DNA of 64,000 nucleotides from Zavarzinia marina (GCF_021568905.1 NZ_JAKGSB010000001.1:1027639-1091638); one strand, 5' to 3'. Shown: positions 8,062 to 17,149, counted from the stretch's first letter. The notes: a model not told the origin generated them from the sequence alone. Program-made: numbers and translations.

Positions 8062-8307
8062 TTCAGGGTTCCTCTGGTTCGGGTTCGGAAAAGGCGTCAG
8101 TCCGTCTAAACGTCGTCCAATTCGGCCGCTCGCCATGGGTGGATGGGATCGGGAGAGGAACCCGCCTGCCGCGACACCGGCGTTGAAACGCGAAAAAGGC
8201 CGCGCCTCAGAACCCCGGGCCATGCCCGAAGCGCCGAAGTCGCAGCCCCATTGCCGCGCGCCGTATCTAGCGAAATGGCCGCGCCGTTGCGGCCCAAGAA
8301 GATTCTT

Positions 8308-8328
8308 TCTGCCGCTTTTTTCGGCAGA
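8308..8328. other. perfect hairpin with T-rich loop in the 426-bp FNT-TetR intergenic region
   Basis: TCTGCCG and CGGCAGA form a perfect 7-bp inverted repeat around a CTTTTTT loop. It sits in the divergent gap 8062-8487, the longest non-coding stretch near the left end. The T-run is in the loop rather than after the stem, so it is not a standard terminator. It may be a protein-binding palindrome or leader structure for the minus-strand FNT mRNA. The rest of the gap holds the TetR operator (8458-8481) and nothing else I can name. Confidence 0.35.
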
Positions 8329-8457
8329 CCGGATCTCGTGCATCATTCTTAGGCCAAGGAAAGGATTTCCGCAAGCGCGATGTTGCACCACGGCATGATC
8401 GACGCCGGGCCGGCACGCCATCGGACGCGGTTGACAGGCTCCCCCGGTCGCGACAGT

Positions 8458-8481
8458 CTCGTATTACGTTCATCATACGAG
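8458..8481. promoter_or_regulatory. inverted-repeat operator, likely bound by the adjacent TetR protein
   Basis: CTCGTAT and ATACGAG form a perfect 7-bp inverted repeat with a 10-base spacer, ending 6 bases before the TetR start codon at 8488. A TTGACA hexamer lies upstream (8431-8436). Position and symmetry fit an autoregulatory TetR operator that would also control the downstream dehalogenase. Symmetry is seen; binding is inferred. Confidence 0.6.
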
Positions 8482-8487
8482 TCGAAC

Positions 8488-9096
8488 ATGAGGAAACGAT
8501 CCGAAGCGACCAGACGGTCGGAGGCCAAGGAAGCGGCGCGCACCCGGATCCTCGGGGCCGGCGCCGCCCGCATTCGCGGCCAGGGGCTGGAGGGGGCGGC
8601 GATCGCGCCGATCATGCGCGATGCCGGCCTGACGCACGGCACCTTCTATGCCCATTTCCCCGACAAGGACGATCTGGTGGCGGCCGCCTTTCGCCACGCC
8701 CTCTCGATCGGCCGCCCGGCCTGGACCGAGGGCGCGGATGCGGACTGGGACCACCGCCTGGCCCGCCTCGCCCGGCATTATCTGACCGAAAAGCACCGCG
8801 ACACGCCGGAAGAAGGCTGCGCCTTCGCCGCCCTCGGCGCCGATGCCGCCCGCGCGCCCGACGGCTTTCGCCATGTCTTCGGCGAGGAACTGGAGAAATC
8901 GGTCGAGGCGGTCGCGGCCCAGCCCGGGAACGGCCCCGATGCCGGTGCGCGCCGCGCCGACGCCATCCGCCTGCTGGCGCTCTGCATCGGCGGCATGACG
9001 CTGGCGCGCGGCGTCGGCCCCGGCCCGCTGTCCGACGAAATCCTGCGGGTCTGCCGCGATGCCCTCGCCCTCAAAGGAGAATCCGATGACCAGTGA
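8488..9096 (+). CDS. TetR/AcrR-family transcriptional regulator
   Basis: A 202-residue repressor-type protein. The N-terminal helix-turn-helix reads [30 protein letters not shown], typical of TetR regulators; the rest is the all-helical ligand-binding domain (TetR_C type with [15 protein letters not shown]). The ATG at 8488 is used because it follows the palindromic operator and starts just before the HTH, whereas upstream in-frame ATGs fall in the promoter. Its 3' end overlaps the haloalkane dehalogenase start by 11 bp, so it most likely controls that gene, possibly responding to its substrate or product. Confidence 0.92.
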   Translation: MRKRSEATRRSEAKEAARTRILGAGAARIRGQGLEGAAIAPIMRDAGLTHGTFYAHFPDKDDLVAAAFRHALSIGRPAWTEGADADWDHRLARLARHYLTEKHRDTPEEGCAFAALGADAARAPDGFRHVFGEELEKSVEAVAAQPGNGPDAGARRADAIRLLALCIGGMTLARGVGPGPLSDEILRVCRDALALKGESDDQ

Positions 9097-9982
9097 ACTG
9101 GGCACCGCGCCCTTCGCCGAAAAGCGCTTCATCGAGGTGAAGGGCAAGCGCATGGCCTATATCGACGAGGGCGAAGGCCCGGCCATCGTGTTCCAGCACG
9201 GCAATCCGACGTCGTCCTATCTATGGCGGAACGTCATGCCCCATCTGCGCGGCCTCGGCCGGCTCGTCGCCTGCGATCTGATCGGCATGGGCGATTCCGA
9301 GAAACTCTCCCCCTCCGGCCCAGACCGCTATCTCTACGAGGAACAGCGGGATCATCTCTTCGCGCTGTGGGACAAGCTGGACCTCGGCGATCAGGTGGTG
9401 CTGGTGCTGCACGACTGGGGTTCCGCCCTCGGCTTCGACTGGGCGTCCCGGAATGCGGCGCGGGTGCAGGGCATCGCCTATATGGAGGCGATCGTCGCCC
9501 CCATGCTGTGGTCGGACTGGGAGCCCGGCACGGCCCGCGTGTTCCAGGGTTTCCGCTCGGAGGCCGGCGAGGCGATGATCCTCGACGCCAATACCTTCGT
9601 CGAGCGGGTCCTGCCCGGTTCCATCGCCCGCACCCTCCGCCCGGAAGAGATGGCGGAATACCGCCGCCCCTTCCTCACCCCCGGCGAGGACCGCCGCCCG
9701 ACCCTGAGCTGGCCGCGCAGCATTCCGATCGAGGGCACGCCCGCAAGCGTCACCGCGATCGCCGAAGGTTACAGCCGCTTCCTGGCGGAAAGCCCGATCC
9801 CGAAGCTCTTCGTCAACGCCGAACCCGGCGCCATCCTGACCGGCCGGTTGCGCGATTTCTGCCGGACCTGGCCGAACCAGACCGAAGTGACGGTCAAGGG
9901 CATCCATTTCGTCCAGGAGGACAGCCCGGACGAGATCGGCACGGCCGTGGCCGAATTCGTCGGGGGGCTGCGGGGAATGTGA
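9086..9982 (+). CDS. haloalkane dehalogenase (LinB-type, HLD-II)
   Basis: A 298-residue alpha/beta-hydrolase that should hydrolyse haloalkanes to an alcohol plus halide. All active-site residues can be placed: nucleophile Asp110 and halide-binding Trp111 in [12 protein letters not shown], second halide ligand Asn40 in [13 protein letters not shown], catalytic acid Glu134 in AYMEAIV, and base His274 in GIHFVQED. The numbering is offset by two from LinB throughout, so no core indel is needed. AAAGGAG lies about 7 bases before the ATG at 9086, inside the TetR gene. The Asp-Glu-His triad with Asn/Trp halide site places it in subfamily II. No other dehalogenation genes are nearby. Confidence 0.93.
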   Translation: MTSELGTAPFAEKRFIEVKGKRMAYIDEGEGPAIVFQHGNPTSSYLWRNVMPHLRGLGRLVACDLIGMGDSEKLSPSGPDRYLYEEQRDHLFALWDKLDLGDQVVLVLHDWGSALGFDWASRNAARVQGIAYMEAIVAPMLWSDWEPGTARVFQGFRSEAGEAMILDANTFVERVLPGSIARTLRPEEMAEYRRPFLTPGEDRRPTLSWPRSIPIEGTPASVTAIAEGYSRFLAESPIPKLFVNAEPGAILTGRLRDFCRTWPNQTEVTVKGIHFVQEDSPDEIGTAVAEFVGGLRGM

Positions 9983-9992
9983 TCCCGCCCAT

Positions 9993-10023
9993 CCGGCGCC
10001 TTCGGCGGCCTGAAGGGTGCCGG
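9993..10023. terminator. possible hairpin between convergent genes
   Basis: Arms CCGGC-G-CCTTC and GAAGG-GT-GCCGG lie between the convergent dehalogenase and small membrane-protein genes. There is no T-run, so termination is uncertain; location alone suggests it. Confidence 0.3.
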
Positions 10024-10050
10024 GGCCGCGCCTCGTACCGATTGCGCCGT

Positions 10051-10335
10051 TCAGACCGGCAACGACGCCGCAAGACAGGCGAAGGTCAGCACGAGACAGA
10101 TCCCCGCCAGCCAGAGCCACAGGCTCTGGCCATCGGAGAAACGCTGCTGGATGATGAGTTTACGGGCTTCCTCTATGTCTTCGCCCGACATGGCGCCCTT
10201 CTTGAGAAGATCCTGAAGCGCCCGGAAATCCCGGCTCTGGGCGACAAGGTCGATCAACGGGATGAAGAGAAAGATCGAGGCCGCCAGCGCGAAGACACCG
10301 GAAAGCCATCCGAGATTCAGGCCGATCCAGGACAT
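10051..10335 (-). CDS. small two-helix membrane protein downstream of an XRE regulator
   Basis: A 94-residue protein I do not recognise. Two hydrophobic helices (about residues 8-32 and 71-92) flank a charged middle stretch with FRALQDLLKKGAMSGEDIEEARK, which resembles the SHOCT-type motif (short C-terminal oligomerisation motif: leucine, K-G, I-x-x-E-E). This segment is probably an oligomerisation helix. Its ATG overlaps the XRE gene's TGA by one base, so it is the third gene of a coupled minus-strand unit. It could be a membrane partner or sensor of the two upstream proteins. Confidence 0.7.
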   Translation of the reverse strand: MSWIGLNLGWLSGVFALAASIFLFIPLIDLVAQSRDFRALQDLLKKGAMSGEDIEEARKLIIQQRFSDGQSLWLWLAGICLVLTFACLAASLPV

Positions 10336-11156
10336 CACGCGGACAACGGCACGCCGAGCGAGCGGGCCACCTCCACGGTCAAGGGCACGGTCATGAAGTC
10401 GAACCTGTCGTCGCCCGTATTGGCCACATCGATGTGCGCGTGATCGCCGGCGACCACGACCTGCGGGGACGTCGAGACATTCGCCTTCGACGCGCGCCGC
10501 ACCGTGCCGGGCCCGGCGATCGCCACGACGATCAGGCCTCGCTTGGCGGCGAGCGTGCCGACCTGGCCGGGCGCGGCGGACCAGAAGCCGCATACGCCCC
10601 GATCGAACAGATTCGCCCTGCCCGACCGCGACGCGACGAGTCTGCCGATGGCGGCCCGTGTTTCCTCGAGTATGGGACCGCGTATCAGCGAACGGATCAG
10701 CGCGGTGCATATTTCGAGATTCTCGGTCTCGTCGGTCAACAGCAACGCCTGGTCGCCACCGACCCGCTCCACCCAGTCCTCGATCGCCGGCAATTGCGGC
10801 GCATCCATCACGAACTTGACCCCGAGCGACGAAAGAAGCGGCCGAAGTTTCCGGTAGCTCGGCCCCTCCGGCATCTTCCCGCTCTCGATCTCGCTGATCT
10901 GTCCCTGCTTGAGACCGGCACGGTCGGCGAGTTCGGTCTGGGTGAGGCCACGGGTCTCTCTGGCGCGCCTCAGGACCACGCCGATCTCGATCGCCGCCGG
11001 GTCGAAGGTCTCGAAACCGAGCCCATTCGGGCGGTCCCGGATCGAATCCAGCATGCCCGCGAGATCGGTCGCGTTCCGCATCTCCTTGTCGTGCATGGGC
11101 AGCCGCGCCTTGCCGACCCGAGCGAGTCCGCGGTTCTTTCCGGCGATGTCGGTCAT
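10335..11156 (-). CDS. XRE-family regulator with C-terminal domain of unknown function
   Basis: A 273-residue protein (shorter if a later ATG such as residue 21 or 26 is used). A classical XRE helix-turn-helix occupies about residues 55-113 (VVLRRARETRGLTQTELADRAGLKQGQISEIESGK). The C-terminal ~155 residues have no fold I recognise. Antitoxins of HigA/MqsA type and phage-like repressors share this layout, and the gene directly follows a small unknown gene behind a palindromic promoter. It is likely the autorepressor of the unit. The spacing to the upstream gene is 11 bp. Confidence 0.8.
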   Translation of the reverse strand: MTDIAGKNRGLARVGKARLPMHDKEMRNATDLAGMLDSIRDRPNGLGFETFDPAAIEIGVVLRRARETRGLTQTELADRAGLKQGQISEIESGKMPEGPSYRKLRPLLSSLGVKFVMDAPQLPAIEDWVERVGGDQALLLTDETENLEICTALIRSLIRGPILEETRAAIGRLVASRSGRANLFDRGVCGFWSAAPGQVGTLAAKRGLIVVAIAGPGTVRRASKANVSTSPQVVVAGDHAHIDVANTGDDRFDFMTVPLTVEVARSLGVPLSA

Positions 11157-11167
11157 GACGGCATCCT

Positions 11168-11572
11168 TCAGGTCAAAGACAGGACGCGCGGCTCAATCAC
11201 TCGGGTCCACCACATTTCGGGATCATCGTCGGGATAGCGATAACAGGCCGAGATCGCACAGATCCTGATCGATCCGTCACTCCGCAGGCTGGCCGCGAAT
11301 GCGAGCGACGGCGTATCCGGGAGCCGGTAGACGTTCCAGTCGTCCGTCATTTTCCACAGAGCGACATTCGCGAGATAGTCGATCATGGCCTTGGCGGACT
11401 TCCGTTTGAGCTGCACCTCCAAATAGTCCAAAACGAAACTTCGAAGACGGGATTGAGCCGCACCGTCCCCGACGGCGAGCGCCGCCTTTCCGGCGTCGTT
11501 CCAATCCGGCGCGAAAGCGCCGAGACGGCCGCTGTGGTCGACGAAATATTCGATCGAGACCCGGCTCATCAC
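11168..11572 (-). CDS. uncharacterised 133/134-residue protein, first gene of XRE unit
   Basis: A compact soluble protein I do not recognise. It has an N-terminal stretch SIEYFVDHSGRLGAFAPDW, a central helix region with LRSFVLDYLEVQLKRKSAKA, and a C-terminal beta-rich, aromatic region (WNVYRLPDTPSLAFAASL ... DPEMWWTRV). Size, position upstream of an XRE gene and the palindromic promoter suggest a toxin-like or effector role, by context only. Start is either GTG at 11572 or the next codon ATG at 11569; GAGGG lies just upstream. No signal peptide or membrane segment. Confidence 0.7.
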   Translation of the reverse strand: MMSRVSIEYFVDHSGRLGAFAPDWNDAGKAALAVGDGAAQSRLRSFVLDYLEVQLKRKSAKAMIDYLANVALWKMTDDWNVYRLPDTPSLAFAASLRSDGSIRICAISACYRYPDDDPEMWWTRVIEPRVLSLT

Positions 11573-11580
11573 GCCCTCAA

Positions 11581-11598
11581 TATAATGAATTCGTTATA
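11581..11598. promoter_or_regulatory. near-perfect 18-bp palindrome in the promoter of the XRE unit
   Basis: TATAATGAATTCGTTATA is symmetrical except for one base pair, is strongly AT-rich against the local GC background, and ends 9 bases before the first start codon. On the minus strand TTGTGT and TATATT, 16 bases apart, could be -35 and -10, with the palindrome between and overlapping them. That is the expected layout for repression by the XRE protein encoded two genes down. Confidence 0.6.
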
Positions 11599-11614
11599 AA
11601 ACACAAGCCCGCCG

Positions 11615-11726
11615 ACCGATCGCCCTCAGAACCGATCGCCCTCAGAACCGGTCGCCCTCGGAACCGGTCGCCCTCGGAACCGGTCGCCCTCGGAACCGGT
11701 CGCCCTCGGAACCGGTCGCCCTCGGA
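11615..11726. repeat. seven tandem copies of a 16-bp unit
   Basis: Unit ACCGGTCGCCCTCGGA is repeated without interruption: copies 3-7 (11647-11726) are identical, and copies 1-2 (11615-11646) are identical to each other but carry A instead of G at unit positions 5 and 14. The array is non-coding and lies 17 bp beyond the AT-rich palindrome. Because 16 is not a multiple of three, a frame through it gives a 16-residue repeating peptide, which is not a gene signal. Copy number is likely to vary by slippage. Confidence 0.95.
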
Positions 11727-12027
11727 ACTTGCCATCGTCCCCGGGCATTCGGCCACGCCCCCAGATTGTATCGAAGAACGCGGTCCCTGTCAGAATTCGA
11801 ACATGCAACGCGGCGGCCCCAGGTCTCGACCGCGACGGTGATCGTCCCCGCCCTGTCGACGGACGCGACGCCGAACGGCGTGCGCGTCGCCCGGACCTCG
11901 CCCGGCCGGATGGAGACCCGGGTCGCCGTTGCGCGTGCCGGGCCGCTCGCGGAAGATACGGGCACGGATCGCGACGGCGGCACCATGCCGATGGTCCGAC
12001 ATGACGGAAGGAGTCCCCTCGACGATC
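11727..12027. other. intergenic stretch with no gene I can support
   Basis: Between the tandem repeat and the MmcQ gene both strands stay open in several frames, as is usual for this base composition, but none shows a domain, a good ribosome site and a plausible protein together. A GGAAGGAG sequence at 12005-12012 probably serves the MmcQ gene. Nothing else identified. Confidence 0.5.
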
Positions 12028-12372
12028 ATGACCCGCGACGACTTCAACCACTTCTGCGCCAGCCTGCCGGCCGCGAGCCACGTGGTGCAATGGGGCGGCT
12101 CCGACGTCTGGAAGCTGGGCGGCAAGGTCTTCGCCATCTGCGGCCTTCACGGCGGCGTCACCTTCAAGGTCTCGGAAACCGCCTTCGAGATCCTTCGCGA
12201 AATGCCGGGGCTGCGCCCCGCCCCCTATCTCGCCTCGCGCGGCCTGAAATGGATCCAGCACCATGGGAAACCGGGCCTCGGCGACGAGGACCTGCGGCAC
12301 TATCTGACGGAATCATACCGCATGATCGCGGCGGCCCTGCCCCGCAGGACGCGGGCGGCACTGGGGCTGTGA
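12028..12372 (+). CDS. MmcQ/YjbR-family protein
   Basis: A 114-residue protein of the MmcQ/YjbR family, small proteins with a CyaY-like fold of unclear, possibly DNA-binding, function. Family features seen: N-terminal DDFNHFCASLPAASHVVQWG, the strand pair VWKLGGKVFAICG / VTFKVSE, and PAPYLASRGLKWIQ ahead of the last helix LTESYRMIAAALP. Start at 12028 is used; GGAAGGAG lies 15 bases upstream, rather far, and the ATG at 12001 would give a nine-residue extension. Convergent with guaA. Confidence 0.88.
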   Translation: MTRDDFNHFCASLPAASHVVQWGGSDVWKLGGKVFAICGLHGGVTFKVSETAFEILREMPGLRPAPYLASRGLKWIQHHGKPGLGDEDLRHYLTESYRMIAAALPRRTRAALGL

Positions 12373-12497
12373 GGGCCGGCACGGCGGCCGGCATCAAGGG
12401 CGACCCTGCACCAGTCGCTTTATGCGCTCGACCGCCGTCTGGCGAAAGCCGGCCCGACAACCGGCACGCCCACCCGTCGGCTCGGGTGACCTCCCGC

Positions 12498-14078
<1,581 letters not shown>

Positions 14079-14233
14079 GGCGGGCAAGCTACTGTCAAGC
14101 GACAGCGCCGTAAACGGCGATTTTCGGCGCCCTGCCCCACCCGATCGGCAAAGGACGGAATCGGCATCCCATGGTCTCATCCGTGGGGTTTGGCCCTGGC
14201 CTCGCCCCACGTCGCCCACGGCCCGCCCAGACG

Positions 14234-14704
14234 TCAGGCACCGGACGCCATCACCACCCGATAGGCCGCGACGGCGGCCCGCAGATCGGTGAATTCGGCG
14301 CAGCCCGCCGGGCACAGGCGGCCCAGGGCCGCGAGCTGTTCCTCGGCCTTTTCGATCCGGCCCTGACCGAGGAACACCGAACCCAGGCGCGCGCGGGCTT
14401 CGAGATGATCCGGCGCAAGGGCGAGAGCCCGCTCGAAATGGCGCTTCGCCTCGCGCAGATTGCCGAGTTCCTGGAAGGAACGGCCGATCAGGCTTTCGAG
14501 ATCGGCGCCCTCGGCGCCGGCCACCATGGCGGCGCTGAGGTGGCGGATGGCGGACGCGTGGTCGCCGGCGGCCGAGGCGGCCTCGCCGAGGGCGCGGTGG
14601 CCGGCGGCGGGATCCGCGATCTCGGCGGCGAGCGCGCCGGCGGAAAGGTCGAGAACCGCCAGGCTGAAGGCAAGGCCGGCGGCGGTGAGAAGCGATTTGA
14701 ACAT
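14234..14704 (-). CDS. exported TPR protein with CPxGC motif (paralogue 1)
   Basis: A 156-residue protein with a signal peptide ([27 protein letters not shown]). About three TPR helices pairs follow, e.g. [23 protein letters not shown] and [28 protein letters not shown], and the end carries [19 protein letters not shown]. The C-P-x-G-C pair is shared with the neighbouring paralogue and probably forms a short disulfide in the periplasm. CGAGGAC precedes the ATG at 14704. It probably mediates protein-protein contacts; partner unknown. It has its own promoter, matching that of paralogue 2. Confidence 0.88.
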   Translation of the reverse strand: MFKSLLTAAGLAFSLAVLDLSAGALAAEIADPAAGHRALGEAASAAGDHASAIRHLSAAMVAGAEGADLESLIGRSFQELGNLREAKRHFERALALAPDHLEARARLGSVFLGQGRIEKAEEQLAALGRLCPAGCAEFTDLRAAVAAYRVVMASGA

Positions 14705-14763
14705 GATGTGGTCCTCGGGGATCTGGGGGAGGATCGCGGCCATCACGGCCGCGACATGAGAGG

Positions 14764-14805
14764 ACCCTACCCGCCGCCCCGGTCCCGCGCTGTTCCACCG
14801 GGAAC
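14764..14805 (-). promoter_or_regulatory. activator-type promoter of TPR paralogue 1
   Basis: On the minus strand: GTTCC-N4-GGAAC (14792-14805), then exactly 22 bases, then TAGGGT (14764-14769) followed by CCTCTC. If TAGGGT is the -10, the palindrome is centred at about -41.5. The same arrangement with the same spacing lies before paralogue 2 (15465-15506), which is why I call it. The regulator is unknown. Confidence 0.6.
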
Positions 14806-14825
14806 AGGGCCGGGCCCGGGACATG

Positions 14826-14863
14826 AAAAAAGCCGGCAGCGACGCCCATCGGCATCGGCCGGC
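14826..14863 (-). terminator. intrinsic terminator of TPR paralogue 2
   Basis: On the minus strand GCCGGC plus a 7-bp inner stem (one G-U pair) closes against GCCGGC and is followed directly by T6. It lies about 60 bases past the stop of the gene at 14925-15404. Confidence 0.8.
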
Positions 14864-14870
14864 CCGATCG

Positions 14871-14909
14871 TCCGGACGGCGCGGGGGGATGAGGGCCGCG
14901 CCGTCCGGA
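14871..14909 (-). terminator. strong 14-bp hairpin just after TPR paralogue 2
   Basis: TCCGGACGGCGCGG and its exact reverse complement flank an 11-base loop, starting 15 bases past the stop codon. It has no T-run of its own and stands immediately before the T-run terminator at 14826-14863. It probably stabilises the 3' end or helps termination. Confidence 0.6.
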
Positions 14910-14924
14910 AGCGATGGTTGGAGA

Positions 14925-15404
14925 TCAGCCGGGATTGGCGGCCTTATAGGCGTCGATCGCCGCCTTCAGTTCGTCCAGCTCCTCGCAGCCGGTGGGGCAC
15001 ACGCGCCGCAGTTCGACCAGACGGCCCTCGGCCTTTTCGAGCTGCTTCAGCTCGAGGAAGGCTTCGCCCAGATATTCATGGGCGCCGCGGTGGTCCGGAT
15101 CCAGCTCCAGGGCGCGCCAGTAGTGCTTCCTGGCTTCGTCGTAGTTGCCGAGCTTGCGGTTCGAGAAGCCGAGCAGGTTTTCGGCATCGGCGCTGTTCGG
15201 ATCGGCCTCGACGGCGGCGGTCAGGTGACGGATCGCGGTCCTGTAATCCTTGGCGTCGACGGCGGCCTTGCCGGCGGCGTAATAGTCGGCGGCGGCGGGG
15301 GCCGGTTCGACGGTCTCGGTGCCGGCCGCGAGCGCGACGCCCGAGATGCCGACGGTGACGAGGGAGAAGGCAAGGCCGAAAGCGGCGAGCGGCGACTTGA
15401 TCAT
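14925..15404 (-). CDS. exported TPR protein with CPxGC motif (paralogue 2)
   Basis: A 159-residue protein with a signal peptide (MIKSPLAAFGLAFSLVTVGISGVALAAG) and TPR units such as KDYRTAIRHLTAAVEADPNSADAE and GNYDEARKHYWRALELDPDHRGAHEYLG, ending LRRVCPTGCEELDELKAAID. It is clearly a tandem duplicate of the gene at 14234-14704: same signal-peptide pattern, same repeat register, same C-P-x-G-C end. Probably periplasmic. Two hairpins follow it, so the two paralogues are separate transcripts with matching promoters. Function unknown. Confidence 0.9.
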   Translation of the reverse strand: MIKSPLAAFGLAFSLVTVGISGVALAAGTETVEPAPAAADYYAAGKAAVDAKDYRTAIRHLTAAVEADPNSADAENLLGFSNRKLGNYDEARKHYWRALELDPDHRGAHEYLGEAFLELKQLEKAEGRLVELRRVCPTGCEELDELKAAIDAYKAANPG

Positions 15405-15464
15405 GGGGTTAGTCCTTCGCTTGGGGAATTGCCTCGAAGCCGGTCCGGCCTCGAAGTCGAGAGA

Positions 15465-15506
15465 ACCCTATGCCCTGGACCGGCGCCTCGTTGTTCCCCG
15501 GGGAAC
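15465..15506 (-). promoter_or_regulatory. activator-type promoter of TPR paralogue 2
   Basis: On the minus strand GTTCC-N4-GGAAC (15493-15506, a perfect 14-base palindrome GTTCCCCGGGGAAC), 22 bases, then TAGGGT (15465-15470) and TCTCTC. The distance from TAGGGT to the start codon is 60 bases, against 59 in paralogue 1. The matching spacing in an otherwise diverged upstream region supports a real element. Confidence 0.6.
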
Positions 15507-15529
15507 AGCCGGTGGAACGGGTGGCGCCG

Positions 15530-17149
15530 TCATGCCAATGCCGTAAAATGCGCCCCCCAGGGCTCGAGCACCAGAAGTCCGTCGCGCCGCACGCCGCCGA
15601 AACCGTGCCCAGCCAGATCCTGCCCCATGGGCAGGCCCGCCACCGGCACCGACAGCGCCTCGTCGCCCAGGTTGAACAGGCAGAGCACGCCGCCGTGATC
15701 GTTCCGCCGCTCGAAGGCGAGCAGCGCGGGCGGTCCCGCGTGGAACACCATGCGACCGGTGCGGAACACCGGATGGCGCTTCCGCCAGTCCAGGAACTGG
15801 CGCATGCGGTTGAGGGGCGAGCCCGGCTCGAAATCCTGGGCATCGACGGCATGGGCGCGATAGTCGTCCGGCAGGGGCAGCCAGGGCTCGACGCGGCTGA
15901 AGCCGCCGTGCTCGCCCGCCGCCAGCCAGGGCATGGGCGCGCGGGCCCCGTCGCGCCCCTTGAAGGCGGGATAGAATTCGACGCCGTAAGGGTCGCGCAG
16001 GCGTTCGAAGGGAATGTCGGCATCCGGCAGCGCCAGTTCGCTGCCCTGATAGAGGCAGACCGAGCCGCGCAGACATGCCAGCGCCGCCTGAAGCGTGATG
16101 GTGAAACCCGGATGGTTCCGCCCCTGGTGCAGCCGGGTCGGCGAGCGCATGAAGTCGTGATTGTCGAGGGTCCAGCACGGATGGCCGTCGCCCGGCGCAT
16201 GGCCCAGGATCTCGGCCAGGGACCGGATCGCGGCGCCGTCCAGGTGATGGGCCCAGAGCAGCCAGGAGCCGTAGGCGAGATGCAGCCGGCCGGGCGCCGT
16301 GTAGGCACGGTGAAGACGTCCCCCGTCCCGCTCCTCCAGCTCGCCGAGAAGGACGCGGTCGCCGAATTCGTCGGCAAGTGCGCGCAGGCGCTCGACGAAG
16401 GCGAGCGTTTCGGGCCGGCCGATGTCGTAGACGTGTTCCTGGAAGAAATAGGGGTTGAAGTTCATGCGCGTGCCGCCGACCGGTTTCGCGGCCGGCGGAT
16501 TGTCGCGCAGGTCGAGGTCGTGGATGTAGAAGGGACAGGCGTCGAGCCGGAAACCGTCGATGCCGAGGTCGAACCAGAAGCGGCAGGTGTCGAGCAGCGC
16601 GTCCTGCACCGCCGGATTGCGGCAGTCGAGATCCGGCTGGGACGCCAGGAAATTATGCATGAAATATTGGTTGCGGCGCGGTTCCCACTGCCAGGACGGG
16701 CCGCCGAACAGCGACAGCCAATTGTTGGGCGGCGTGCCGTCGGGCTTGGGATCGGCCCAGACGTACCAGTCGGCCTTGGGATTGCTGCGCGAGGCGCGGC
16801 TCTCGCGGAACCAGGGATGACGGTCGGAGGTGTGGCTGAGCACCTGATCCATCATGACCTTGAGGCCGAGGTCGTGGGCCCGGTCGATCACCTGCTTCAC
16901 GTCGTCGAGGGTGCCGAACAGCGGATCGACCGCCTTCATGTCCTCGATGTCGTAGCCGAAGTCGCGCATGGGGGACTTCTGGAACGGCGAAATCCAGATC
17001 GCATCGACCCCCAGCCGCGCGACATAGTCCAGCCGCTCCGCGATCCCCCGAAGATCGCCCACGCCATTGCCCGACGTATCCATGAAGGAGCGCGGATAGA
17101 TCTGATAGATCACCGCGCCCTGCCACCAGGGGGTCTCCCCTGCCGCCAT
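15530..17149 (-). CDS. GH13 alpha-glucosidase / oligo-1,6-glucosidase
   Basis: A 539-residue alpha-amylase-family glycosidase without signal peptide, so cytoplasmic, acting on short alpha-glucosides. Seen in order: AVIYQIYPRSFMDTSGNGVGD opening, DQVLSHTSDRHPWF (region I), GFRLDACPF with nucleophile Asp203, LLGELEE with acid/base Glu270, and LDNHDFMRS with Asp331 (region IV). The C-terminal beta domain ends VLEPWGAHFTALA. The QPDLDCRNP segment is usual for GH13 exo-glucosidases. Start at 17149 has GGAAGGGGG upstream; an in-frame GTG at 17170 is possible. No sugar ABC transporter or regulator adjoins it. Confidence 0.92.
   Translation of the reverse strand: MAAGETPWWQGAVIYQIYPRSFMDTSGNGVGDLRGIAERLDYVARLGVDAIWISPFQKSPMRDFGYDIEDMKAVDPLFGTLDDVKQVIDRAHDLGLKVMMDQVLSHTSDRHPWFRESRASRSNPKADWYVWADPKPDGTPPNNWLSLFGGPSWQWEPRRNQYFMHNFLASQPDLDCRNPAVQDALLDTCRFWFDLGIDGFRLDACPFYIHDLDLRDNPPAAKPVGGTRMNFNPYFFQEHVYDIGRPETLAFVERLRALADEFGDRVLLGELEERDGGRLHRAYTAPGRLHLAYGSWLLWAHHLDGAAIRSLAEILGHAPGDGHPCWTLDNHDFMRSPTRLHQGRNHPGFTITLQAALACLRGSVCLYQGSELALPDADIPFERLRDPYGVEFYPAFKGRDGARAPMPWLAAGEHGGFSRVEPWLPLPDDYRAHAVDAQDFEPGSPLNRMRQFLDWRKRHPVFRTGRMVFHAGPPALLAFERRNDHGGVLCLFNLGDEALSVPVAGLPMGQDLAGHGFGGVRRDGLLVLEPWGAHFTALA

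Noticed and set aside
11615..11726. CRISPR array
   Set aside because: The 16-bp units are directly adjacent with no spacers, and no cas gene is present.
11642..11986. A minus-strand frame with a 16-residue repeating peptide
   Set aside because: The repetition comes from the 16-bp tandem DNA array read in three phases; there is no convincing start, domain or ribosome site.
14792..15506. EcfG-type (GGAAC-N16/17-CGTT) promoters before the TPR genes
   Set aside because: GGAAC is present but no CGTT lies 16-17 bases downstream; the conserved TAGGGT is 22 bases away.
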